A stretch of 8,164 nt of DNA. It comes from Rhodocyclales bacterium (GTDB taxonomy: Bacteria; Pseudomonadota; Gammaproteobacteria; Burkholderiales; Rhodocyclaceae). The stretch is taken from positions 1 to 8,164 of the forward strand of contig JAJTBM010000120.1 of assembly GCA_021286885.1 (NCBI GenBank), given 5' to 3'. This document shows positions 1 to 5,144 of this stretch, piece by piece. Position numbers and translations under genes: made by a program. Positions within the stretch are counted from its first letter, which is position 1. Every line of letters begins with the position of its first letter. The notes beneath the pieces are model-generated. The model was not told where the DNA came from and searched no databases. It worked only from the letters and a program-made list of their open reading frames with translations.

Positions 1-345
1 GGGGTCGAACTCATGGCGGTCCAGGGGTTTGGTCAGAAAATCGTTGGCGCCCGCCTCCAGGCTTTGATAGCGCACTTCCTTTTCGTGGGCCGCCGTCACC
101 ATCAGGATCGGAACCTGCTCCAGGGGGTAGCGCTGGCGCAGGGCCCGGATGAATTCGATGCCGTTGAGCTCCGGCATCATGTAGTCGACGATCACCAGGT
201 CGGGTTCTTGGCTCAGGCTCCAGGCCAAACCCTCACGGGGGGCCGTGAAGCAGCGTATCTCCATCTGCGCCGGGATGATCTTGCGCAGGAGCGCCTGGAT
301 CAGGGTCAGATTGATGGGCGTGTCGTCAACGATGGCGATGGCCAT
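1..345 (-). CDS. Response regulator, N-terminal receiver domain (partial; possibly RpfG-type HD-GYP)
   Basis: This is the first 115 codons of a two-component response regulator; the gene continues past the left edge. A complete CheY-like receiver domain is readable: acidic pair D7-D8 (IVDD), phospho-acceptor D54 in VIVDYMMPELNG, switch threonine T84 (MVTAA), and conserved lysine K106 in DFLTKPLD. The protein would be phosphorylated on D54 by a partner histidine kinase. The start ATG at 345 has GGAG five bases upstream. The output domain is not visible. The phrases VDDTPINLTL, EKEVRYQSLEAGA and DFLTKPLD resemble, from memory, RpfG-type regulators that carry an HD-GYP cyclic-di-GMP phosphodiesterase domain; this is inference, and other outputs remain possible. 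It lies downstream of fliR on the same strand, separated by 177 nt, so it is probably a separate transcription unit with a plausible motility link. Confidence 0.9.
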   Translation of the reverse strand, partial: MAIAIVDDTPINLTLIQALLRKIIPAQMEIRCFTAPREGLAWSLSQEPDLVIVDYMMPELNGIEFIRALRQRYPLEQVPILMVTAAHEKEVRYQSLEAGANDFLTKPLDRHEFDP

Positions 346-355
346 GGGTGCTCCG

Positions 356-383
356 AAGCCAGGACTACACGGCAGCCTGGCTT
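356..383. repeat. Hairpin in the leader of the response regulator gene
   Basis: Perfect 8-bp inverted repeat, AAGCCAGG (356-363) and CCTGGCTT (376-383), with a 12-nt loop. Read on the plus strand, the right arm runs into five T residues (382-386), which looks like an intrinsic terminator, but no plus-strand gene precedes it. On the minus strand, the direction of fliR and the response regulator, the hairpin is preceded by A residues and has no T-tract after it. It ends about 10 nt before the regulator's start codon, so there it would sit in the 5' leader near the ribosome binding site. The role is unknown: it could block antisense transcripts, affect translation, or be incidental. Confidence 0.5.
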
Positions 384-522
384 TTTACTGTTCGTCTCTT
401 CTTAACGGCAAACGCTGTTGAGAATTGAATATGGGCGTTGCGTGAAGCATTAAATCAATGATCCTATGACAATTTACTCACCCAGGGGCGGGAGGATTCC
501 ACTGTTAAGTGCAGGTTTTACC

Positions 523-1305
523 TTAGCCCAGGTTGCGTGCCACTTGCGCCATGAGTTCAAAGCCTTCTTCGTACAGGTGCTGGAGCAGGGGCGTCATGTG
601 TTCCAGGCCCACAACAATCACGCCGATGCCCACCGTCAGGGTGATGGGAAAACCGATGGCAAACAGGTTCAGTTGGGGGGCGGCCCGGGTCAGGACGGCC
701 AGGGCCAGGTTGGTGATCAGCAGCGCAGCAGCGGCGGGTAGGGAGAGCATCAGGGCCGTGCCGAACATGAAGGCACCCGCCTGGGCGAGGGTGCCCCAGC
801 CCCGGGCGTGAACGGGCGTGGTGCGCACCGGTAGCCATTCGAAGCTGCGTACCAGGGCTTCGGCCACCAGCAGGTGACCGTTCAGACTCAGAAAGATCAG
901 GCTCACCAGCAGGGCGAGTATCTCGCCCACCACGCCGGTCTGGGCGTTGGTCATGGGGTCGAAAAAGGTGGCAAACGAAAGCCCCATCTGGAGGCTCAGC
1001 ACCTCGCCCATGATGTCGATGGCAGCAAAGGTCAGGCGCAGGCAGAAGCCCATGGCGAGGCCCACCAGGCTTTCCTGCATGATCATCAGCAGCCCCGTCC
1101 AGGAGCCCAGGGGCACGCTGGGCATGGGGGGCAGGGCGGGGGCCAGGCCCAGGGTGATGCCCAGGCCCACCATCAGCCGGATGCGCATGGGCATCCCTCG
1201 GTTGCCAAAGACCGGGGCGGTCATCACCACCCCGAGTACTCGGGCCATGGGAAACACCAGCATGGCGAGCCAGGCTTCCAGTTGCAGGCTGCTGACTTGG
1301 AGCAT
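523..1305 (-). CDS. fliR: Flagellar biosynthesis protein FliR (export gate)
   Basis: FliR, 260 residues, the normal family length. It is a polytopic inner-membrane protein of the flagellar type III secretion export gate and assembles with FliP and FliQ into the FliP5-FliQ4-FliR1 channel that passes rod, hook and filament subunits. The sequence is almost wholly hydrophobic segments. Family-typical stretches include PVFGNRGMPMRIRLM (about 31-45), GEVLSLQMGLSFATFFDP (100-117), NGHLL (142-146) and TRAAPQLNLFAIGFP (206-220). The N-terminal SSLQLEAWLA is where FliR proteins usually begin, which supports the ATG at 1305. No clear Shine-Dalgarno is seen before it, so coupling to fliQ translation (19-nt gap) is likely. 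It is the last flagellar gene of this operon in view. No obvious terminator follows the TAA stop. Confidence 0.97.
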   Translation of the reverse strand: MLQVSSLQLEAWLAMLVFPMARVLGVVMTAPVFGNRGMPMRIRLMVGLGITLGLAPALPPMPSVPLGSWTGLLMIMQESLVGLAMGFCLRLTFAAIDIMGEVLSLQMGLSFATFFDPMTNAQTGVVGEILALLVSLIFLSLNGHLLVAEALVRSFEWLPVRTTPVHARGWGTLAQAGAFMFGTALMLSLPAAAALLITNLALAVLTRAAPQLNLFAIGFPITLTVGIGVIVVGLEHMTPLLQHLYEEGFELMAQVARNLG

Positions 1306-1324
1306 GGGGAGGGGGCGTTGAGCT

Positions 1325-1594
1325 TCAGCCGATCATGGACGGAATGCTTTCGTACAGACGCTGGATGTAGTCGGTGAGCAGGGTCAGCATCCAGGGGCCT
1401 GCCACGATCAGCGTGACAAAGGTGGCCACCAGCTTGGGTACAAAGGACAGCGTCTGCTCATTGATCTGGGTGGCCGCCTGAAAGATGGACACGATCAACC
1501 CCGTCACCAGGGCCGCGATAAACATCGGGGCCGAAACCAGCAGGGTGAGTTCCAGGGCGTGGCGCCCCAGGTCGATGATGGTGGTGGGGGTCAT
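1325..1594 (-). CDS. fliQ: Flagellar biosynthesis protein FliQ (export gate)
   Basis: FliQ, 89 residues, exactly the usual size. It is a small two-helix membrane protein of the flagellar export gate; four copies wrap the FliP/FliR core. Two hydrophobic segments (about 15-36 and 52-73) flank the family signature QAATQINEQTLSFVPK (39-54). The ATG at 1594 is preceded by a good ribosome binding site, AGGAG with a 7-nt spacer, lying in the 21-nt gap after fliP. fliR follows 19 nt later. Gene order fliP-fliQ-fliR is the canonical one and confirms the identity. Nothing unusual is seen. Confidence 0.97.
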   Translation of the reverse strand: MTPTTIIDLGRHALELTLLVSAPMFIAALVTGLIVSIFQAATQINEQTLSFVPKLVATFVTLIVAGPWMLTLLTDYIQRLYESIPSMIG

Positions 1595-1615
1595 GGGAAG
1601 GCTCCTTTGCAGGTG

Positions 1616-2377
1616 TCAGCCAAAGCTGCGGACGAGGGACGAGATCAGCAGGGTCCAGCCATCCACCAGCACGAACAGCATGAGCTTGAAGGGCAGGGCG
1701 ACCAGGGCCGGGCTCATCATCATCATCCCCATGGACATCAGCACCGAGGCCACCACCATGTCGATGATCAGAAAGGGGATGAAGATGATGAAGCCGATCT
1801 GGAAGGCGGTTTTCAGCTCCGAGGTCACGAAGGCGGGCACCACCACGCGCAAGGGCAGCTCCTCAGCCTTGCTTACCTTGGGGGTCTTGGCCAGTTTGGC
1901 GAACAGCTCCAGATCGGGTTCCCGCACCTGGCGCAGCATGAAATCCTTGACCGGCACGATGGCCCGGTCGGTGGCTTCCAGAAAGGTGATCCGGTTCTCC
2001 ATCAGCGGGGTCCAGGCCTGGGTATAAACCTTGTCGGCCACCGGCGACATCACGAAGAACGTCAGGAACAGAGAGAGGCCAACGATGATCTGGTTGGGCG
2101 GAGAGGTCTGAGTACCCAGGGCATGACGCAGCAGCGACAGGACAATCATGATCCGGGTGAAGGCCGTCATCATCAGCACCATGGCCGGCAGAAAGCTCAG
2201 CCCGGTCATCATCAACAGGGTCTGGATGCTCAGGCTGTACTGGGTGCTGCCCCCGGCCCCGGGGGTACTGGTAAAGGCGGGCAGGCCCTGCTGGGCGAGC
2301 GCCAGGGGGCTGCCGAGTAAAAGCAATAGCAGCAACAGCCACGGCAATGACTGTAGGGGCTGGCGGCGGGGGCTCAT
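1616..2377 (-). CDS. fliP: Flagellar biosynthesis protein FliP (export gate)
   Basis: FliP, 253 residues, typical length. It is the main subunit of the export-gate pore of the flagellar type III secretion system (five copies). The N-terminus is a cleavable signal peptide, as known for FliP: basic PRRQ, a run of eight leucines (14-21), and a likely cut after ALA at residue 28. The family core follows: hydrophobic segments at about 52-85 and 95-112, the soluble loop with FMLRQVREPDLELFAKLA (146-163), then PAFVTSELKTAFQIGF (181-196) and the methionine-rich MSMGMMMMSP (214-223), matching the region that forms the methionine gasket of the pore. The start ATG at 2377 overlaps the fliO stop as ATGA, implying translational coupling; a GGAG lies 11 nt upstream inside fliO. 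Confidence 0.98.
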   Translation of the reverse strand: MSPRRQPLQSLPWLLLLLLLLGSPLALAQQGLPAFTSTPGAGGSTQYSLSIQTLLMMTGLSFLPAMVLMMTAFTRIMIVLSLLRHALGTQTSPPNQIIVGLSLFLTFFVMSPVADKVYTQAWTPLMENRITFLEATDRAIVPVKDFMLRQVREPDLELFAKLAKTPKVSKAEELPLRVVVPAFVTSELKTAFQIGFIIFIPFLIIDMVVASVLMSMGMMMMSPALVALPFKLMLFVLVDGWTLLISSLVRSFG

Positions 2378-2784
2378 GACTGGCGTCGCTCCAGGGTGCG
2401 CTTGAGCCAGCGCTGAAAATCCTCGCTGCCCGGGCGCTGGTTGTCGTCTGCCGACGGCAGTTCGTTCACATCCAGGCTATCCAGGGCGCTTACCCGGCCT
2501 GGTGCAACCCCCAGCACCAGCACCCGTTCCCCCACCTCCACCAGCACGACCCGTTCCCGGGGTCCCACGGCCACGCTGCCGCGTACCTGGAGCAGCCGGC
2601 CCGCCTGAGGGCGTGCCAGGCCGGCCCGCCGGAGCAGGTAAAGACCCAGCACCAGAATGCCGATGATCAAACCCAGACCCAGGATGGTCTGTACCAGGGC
2701 ACCTGTGGTGTCTGGGATTTCACTGCTCACCGCCAGCGCGTGGAGGGGGAGGAGCAGTGGGAGGGGAAGGATGAGCCTGGGCAT
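2374..2784 (-). CDS. fliO: Flagellar biosynthesis protein FliO
   Basis: FliO, 136 residues with the chosen start. It is a bitopic inner-membrane protein that promotes assembly of the FliP ring during export-gate formation. It has a hydrophobic, signal-like N-terminus (about 4-18), a short periplasmic piece, one membrane helix (about 30-51) followed by the basic LRRAG, then a cytoplasmic domain with the FliO pattern of beta strands: VRGSVAVGPRERVVLVEVG (68-86), ERVLVLGVAPGRV (87-99). The tail is charged (EDFQRWLKRTLERR). The ATG at 2784 is preferred over an in-frame GTG three codons upstream because GGAG (2793-2796) sits 8 nt before the ATG but touches the GTG. It is the first gene of the visible operon and overlaps fliP by 4 bp. 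FliO is poorly conserved, so the call rests on topology, pattern and position. Confidence 0.9.
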   Translation of the reverse strand: MPRLILPLPLLLPLHALAVSSEIPDTTGALVQTILGLGLIIGILVLGLYLLRRAGLARPQAGRLLQVRGSVAVGPRERVVLVEVGERVLVLGVAPGRVSALDSLDVNELPSADDNQRPGSEDFQRWLKRTLERRQS

Positions 2785-2792
2785 GCCGTGCA

Positions 2793-2796
2793 CTCC
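2793..2796 (-). promoter_or_regulatory. Ribosome binding site deciding the fliO start
   Basis: GGAG on the minus strand, 8 nt before the ATG at 2784. The alternative in-frame GTG at 2793 shares its first base with this motif's last base, so it could not use it. This sets the fliO start at 2784. Confidence 0.6.
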
Positions 2797-2887
2797 ACGA
2801 TGACATGGTTGCAGGATAGGCCCGCCCCTAGCCGGGGCATGGGCGGATCAGCCGTGGAAAAAGGCGGTTTTTTTGCGTCTTCAGTGG

Positions 2888-2917
2888 GCCTGGGTCACAA
2901 CCCGGGCTGTTTATAGT
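2888..2917. promoter_or_regulatory. Candidate divergent promoter region with adjoining inverted repeat
   Basis: In the GC-rich fliO/small-gene intergenic region, the island at 2910-2917 reads TATAGT (2912-2917) on the plus strand and TATAAA (2910-2915) on the minus strand, so it could serve as a -10 element in either direction. Directly beside it lies an imperfect 8-bp inverted repeat, GCCTGGGT (2888-2895) and ACCCGGGC (2900-2907), with one T:G mismatch and a CACA centre, which could be an operator. No good -35 hexamer stands at the right distance on either strand. No convincing sigma-54 or sigma-28 flagellar promoter was found. This is a weak candidate only. Confidence 0.25.
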
Positions 2918-2981
2918 TCATCGCATGGGCGTGCCGGGCCCGCCACACTGGCCGTGGGTGCTGATCGGCGCAGCGTTTTTG

Positions 2982-2986
2982 AGGAG
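2982..2986 (+). promoter_or_regulatory. Strong ribosome binding site of the 78-codon gene
   Basis: AGGAG, within the purine-rich stretch GAGGAGAGGG, lies 8 nt before the ATG at 2995. This is one of the best Shine-Dalgarno matches in the window. It supports translation of the small plus-strand gene over the overlapping minus-strand frame. Confidence 0.7.
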
Positions 2987-2994
2987 AGGGCAAG

Positions 2995-3231
2995 ATGCAG
3001 CTATGGGACAAGGCTTCTTCTGCACAGCCGGCGGGGGGGCTGGAGGCGCTTCCGCCCCAGGATACGGCGCGCCATGAAGAAAAACGCCAGCGGGCGCTTC
3101 AGTTCCTCGGGGAGCGTTGGCTTCTCCATCGTGCCAATGCCCCCGCCCGCCGTCGTCAGCTGCTGGATGAGTTGAGCCTGGGCCAGCCCCCGGCCACCAG
3201 CGCTGCTACCAGCAGCGTGAGACAGGCGTGA
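2995..3231 (+). CDS. Small hypothetical protein, 78 residues
   Basis: I do not recognise this protein. It looks like a real gene: a strong Shine-Dalgarno (AGGAG, 8-nt spacer), mostly G/C third positions like its neighbours, and an intrinsic terminator 35 nt after the TGA stop. The product is soluble, with no signal peptide or membrane segment. It begins MQLWDKASS, has a probably disordered, Pro/Gly-containing stretch (to about 23), then a charged, basic, probably helical core (about 24-60: RHEEKRQRALQFLGERW, then ARRRQLLDEL), and a Ser/Thr/Ala-rich tail. It contains no cysteine. It is transcribed divergently from fliO and, given the terminator, probably alone. A regulatory or nucleic-acid-binding role would fit a small basic helical protein, but nothing in the sequence proves it. 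An open frame on the opposite strand (3001-3237) lacks comparable signals. Confidence 0.7.
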   Translation: MQLWDKASSAQPAGGLEALPPQDTARHEEKRQRALQFLGERWLLHRANAPARRRQLLDELSLGQPPATSAATSSVRQA

Positions 3232-3265
3232 ATACATGTATGCGCTGATGAAGCCATAAATTTTT

Positions 3266-3297
3266 AAAGCGGCGCCCTTTACAGATGCCGCTTTTTT
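3266..3297 (+). terminator. Rho-independent terminator of the 78-codon gene
   Basis: Perfect 8-bp stem, AAAGCGGC (3266-3273) and GCCGCTTT (3287-3294), with a 13-nt loop; the T-run of the right arm extends to 3297, six T in all. It lies 35 nt after the TGA of the upstream small gene. It isolates that gene from the tetR operon, which begins within about 50 nt. On the minus strand the hairpin is not followed by a good T-run, so it acts mainly in the plus direction. Confidence 0.85.
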
Positions 3298-3300
3298 GCA

Positions 3301-3332
3301 TTTAATTACTGACTGACTGTTCAGTAATTAAA
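3301..3332. promoter_or_regulatory. TetR-family operator: perfect 12-bp inverted repeat
   Basis: TTTAATTACTGA (3301-3312) and TCAGTAATTAAA (3321-3332) are perfect inverted repeats around an 8-nt spacer, ending 12 nt before the tetR start codon. Size, symmetry and position are those expected for the autoregulatory operator of a TetR repressor. The left half and spacer contain three tandem ACTG copies (3308-3319), so the right half TCAGT can pair with ACTGA at spacer 8 (3308-3312) or 4 (3312-3316), and CAGT with the third ACTG at spacer 2. The AT-rich arms probably also hold the promoter: TAATTA at 3325-3330 is a possible -10. Binding would then block transcription directly. Binding by the adjacent TetR is inferred. 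Confidence 0.8.
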
Positions 3333-3344
3333 GCAATCCTCCGC

Positions 3345-3995
3345 ATGACCGAAGCCGAATCCCCCCGCCGCCAGCGTCGCAAAGACGCCCGCCCGGGAGA
3401 ACTTACCGCCGCCGCCCTCAGCCTGTTTGTGGAGAAGGGCTTTGCCGCGACGCGCCTTGATGAAGTGGCCGCCCGAGCCGGGGTGTCCAAAGGCACCCTT
3501 TACTTGTACTTCGATAGCAAGGAAGCCTTGTTCAAGGCGGTGATCCAGGAAAGCGTGCTGCCCGTGTTCGAGGCCTGCGAACGCAAGCTGGAGGCCCTGG
3601 CCAATGATCCCGAACGGTTGTTGCGGGAGCTGTTACTGGATTGGTGGAACCAGGTGGGGGCCACCGAGCTAGGGGGTATCGCCAAGCTTATCGTGGCTGA
3701 AGCAGGCAATTTTCCCGATATGGCCAGCTATCACCACGAAGCGGTGGCTGTGCGCTGGATGGGCATCCTTGGGCAGGCGATCCAGCTCGGGGTGGATAAG
3801 GGGGTTTTTCGCCCCTTGGACATCGCAACCCTGAGCCAACTGGTGTTTTTTCCGATGCTGATGCTGGCCATCTGGAAGAACTCGGTGGCCGGTTGTGTGA
3901 GCAGTTGCAGTTTGCCCGGTGAGCAGCCGGAAGCCTATTTCAACACCTATTTCGACATGATCTTTCGCGGCCTGCGGGTCGCCCCCGGGGAGTAA
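3345..3995 (+). CDS. TetR/AcrR-family transcriptional repressor of the efflux operon
   Basis: TetR-family regulator, 216 residues, usual length. The N-terminal DNA-binding domain spans about 18-65; the helix-turn-helix is LDEVAARAGVSKGTLYLYF (38-56), a textbook match ending in the YxYF segment, followed by KEALFKAVI. The C-terminal ligand-binding region (about 75-210) is helical and looks like the AefR-like subgroup that often precedes RND pumps; that subgroup call is from memory. C184 and C188 form a CxxxC pair near the end. It is first in an operon with the adaptor and pump genes (6-nt gap to the next gene) and directly follows a palindromic operator, so it most likely represses itself and the pump until a toxic or lipophilic ligand binds. 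The ATG at 3345 gives the usual short TetR N-terminus, but no Shine-Dalgarno is visible upstream, so the message may be nearly leaderless. Confidence 0.95.
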   Translation: MTEAESPRRQRRKDARPGELTAAALSLFVEKGFAATRLDEVAARAGVSKGTLYLYFDSKEALFKAVIQESVLPVFEACERKLEALANDPERLLRELLLDWWNQVGATELGGIAKLIVAEAGNFPDMASYHHEAVAVRWMGILGQAIQLGVDKGVFRPLDIATLSQLVFFPMLMLAIWKNSVAGCVSSCSLPGEQPEAYFNTYFDMIFRGLRVAPGE

Positions 3996-4001
3996 GCACG
4001 C

Positions 4002-5141
4002 ATGAGACGCACGACACGTAGCGCTGGCAAGCAATGCACGATGGTGATGGGCGCGCTGGCCGTGGCCCTTCTGGCGGCCTGTTCCCACCCCGAGCCGGTG
4101 GCCGAGCAGGCCCGCCCGGTGGTGGTGTTCAAGGTGGGGCAGGGGGCCGCCAACGGGGCCAGCCAATATACCGGCGAAGTCCGCGCCCGGCACGAAACCG
4201 ACCTGGCCTTCCGGGTGGGGGGCAAGGTGGTGGAGCGCCTGGTGGATGTGGGGGCTGCGGTGAGGGCCGGCCAGGTGCTGGCCCGGCTTGATCCTTCCGA
4301 TACTGGCCTGAATGCCGAGGCGGCCAAGGCCCAGCTGGCGGCCGCCCAGAGCGATTTTGCGTTTGCCCGGGCCGAGGTGGAACGCTACCGGGATCTGCTC
4401 GCCCGCAACTTTGTGAGCCGCAGCGTGCTCGATGCGAAGGAGTCCGCCTTCCGCGCTGCCCAGGCCCGGGTCGAACAGGCCCAGGCCCAGGCCAGCGTGG
4501 CCGGCAATCAGGCCGGCTACACCCGGCTGGTGGCAGATCGGGCGGGGGTGATTACCGCCGTACTGACCGAAGTGGGCCAGGTGGTCAAGGATGCCGCTCC
4601 GGTCATGAAGCTCGCTCAAGATGGCGAGCGGGAGGTGGCCATTGCGGTGCCCGAAAACCGCCTCGCTCGCCTGCGGGACGCCCAGTCCCTGCAAATCCGG
4701 CTGTGGGCCCGCCCCGAGCTGACCCTCACCGGCAAGGTGCGCGAAGTGGCGCCCAGCGCCGATCCGACGACCCGCACCTACGCGGTTCGGGTCACCATCC
4801 AGAATCCGGGCCCCGATGTGAATCTGGGCATGACGGCCAGCGTGAGCCTGGCCGAAGGGGGCGATGCGGGCCTGCTGGTGCCGTCCACTGCCGTATTCGA
4901 ACACCAGGGCGGCAGCGCCGTCTGGGTGCTCCAGCCCGAAGGCGAACTGGTCAAGCCGGTGCTGCGCCCGGTCAAGGTGCGCCAGTATCGGGAAGATGGC
5001 GCCGTGTTGAGCGAAGGCCTCAAGGCTGGCGAAACCATCGCGCTGGCGGGCGTGCACAAGATCGTGGCGGGGCAGCCCCTGCGTCCGCGCCAGCCCGCTA
5101 GCCCCGGCGTGGTGCCGGTGGCCGTCAAGGCGGAGGGCTGA
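4002..5141 (+). CDS. RND efflux periplasmic adaptor (membrane fusion protein), lipoprotein
   Basis: HlyD/AcrA-type adaptor, 379 residues, that links an inner-membrane RND pump to an outer-membrane channel. A lipoprotein signal sequence is clear: basic start, hydrophobic core 14-26, lipobox LAAC with acylated C27. Domains in order: first half of the lipoyl/barrel-sandwich fold (about 57-100: GEVRARHETDLAFRVGGKV, GAAVRAGQVLARLD), an alpha-helical hairpin rich in Ala/Gln/Glu (103-170), second lipoyl half (172-205: RAGVITAVLTEVGQVV), beta-barrel (about 210-285, with ADPTTRTYAVRV and NLGMTASV), and membrane-proximal domain (about 290-360). GGAG of its ribosome binding site lies inside the end of tetR. 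The pump gene follows after 3 nt. Substrate cannot be told from sequence. There is one adaptor gene here, unlike TriABC-type systems with two. Confidence 0.96.
   Translation: MRRTTRSAGKQCTMVMGALAVALLAACSHPEPVAEQARPVVVFKVGQGAANGASQYTGEVRARHETDLAFRVGGKVVERLVDVGAAVRAGQVLARLDPSDTGLNAEAAKAQLAAAQSDFAFARAEVERYRDLLARNFVSRSVLDAKESAFRAAQARVEQAQAQASVAGNQAGYTRLVADRAGVITAVLTEVGQVVKDAAPVMKLAQDGEREVAIAVPENRLARLRDAQSLQIRLWARPELTLTGKVREVAPSADPTTRTYAVRVTIQNPGPDVNLGMTASVSLAEGGDAGLLVPSTAVFEHQGGSAVWVLQPEGELVKPVLRPVKVRQYREDGAVLSEGLKAGETIALAGVHKIVAGQPLRPRQPASPGVVPVAVKAEG
5132..5136 (+). promoter_or_regulatory. Ribosome binding site deciding the GTG start of the RND gene
   Basis: GGAGG, inside the last codons of the adaptor gene, lies 8 nt before the GTG at 5145. 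No ATG near the stop of the adaptor gene gives a full N-terminus, so this site fixes the transporter start at GTG. Confidence 0.75.
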
Positions 5142-5144
5142 GGC

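Noticed and set aside
13..405. A plus-strand frame opposite the response regulator
   Set aside because: It overlaps an unmistakable receiver domain on the minus strand and shows no family motif, so it is an antisense shadow.
403..480. Promoter for the response regulator: TTGTCA on the minus strand (467-472) and the hairpin-like AACGGC/GCTGTT at 403-418
   Set aside because: TTGTCA has no acceptable -10 at 16-18 bp, and a sigma-28 pattern beginning TAAA matches poorly downstream. The 403-418 repeat has a mismatch and no T-run. The AT-rich stretch may hold the promoter, but no site can be supported.
874..2320. Plus-strand open frames opposite fliR and fliP, some very rich in His and Gln
   Set aside because: These are shadows of well-identified flagellar genes. 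The His-rich translation arises from antisense reading of frequent Met and Val codons (CAT and CAC opposite ATG and GTG). No family features are seen.
2858..2874. A5-GGCGG-T7 tract as a terminator or hairpin upstream of the small gene
   Set aside because: The stem would be only A:T pairs with a 5-nt loop, and no plus-strand gene lies upstream to terminate. It may bend DNA in the fliO upstream region, but there is no direct support.
3001..3237. A minus-strand frame opposite the 78-codon small gene
   Set aside because: It lacks a clear ribosome binding site, and the terminator and strong Shine-Dalgarno belong to the plus strand. The plus-strand gene explains the region better.
3232..3241. Perfect 10-bp palindrome ATACATGTAT right after the small gene's stop codon
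   Set aside because: Short, not flanked by further symmetry, and placed before the terminator where an operator would have no evident promoter to control. It is likely chance.
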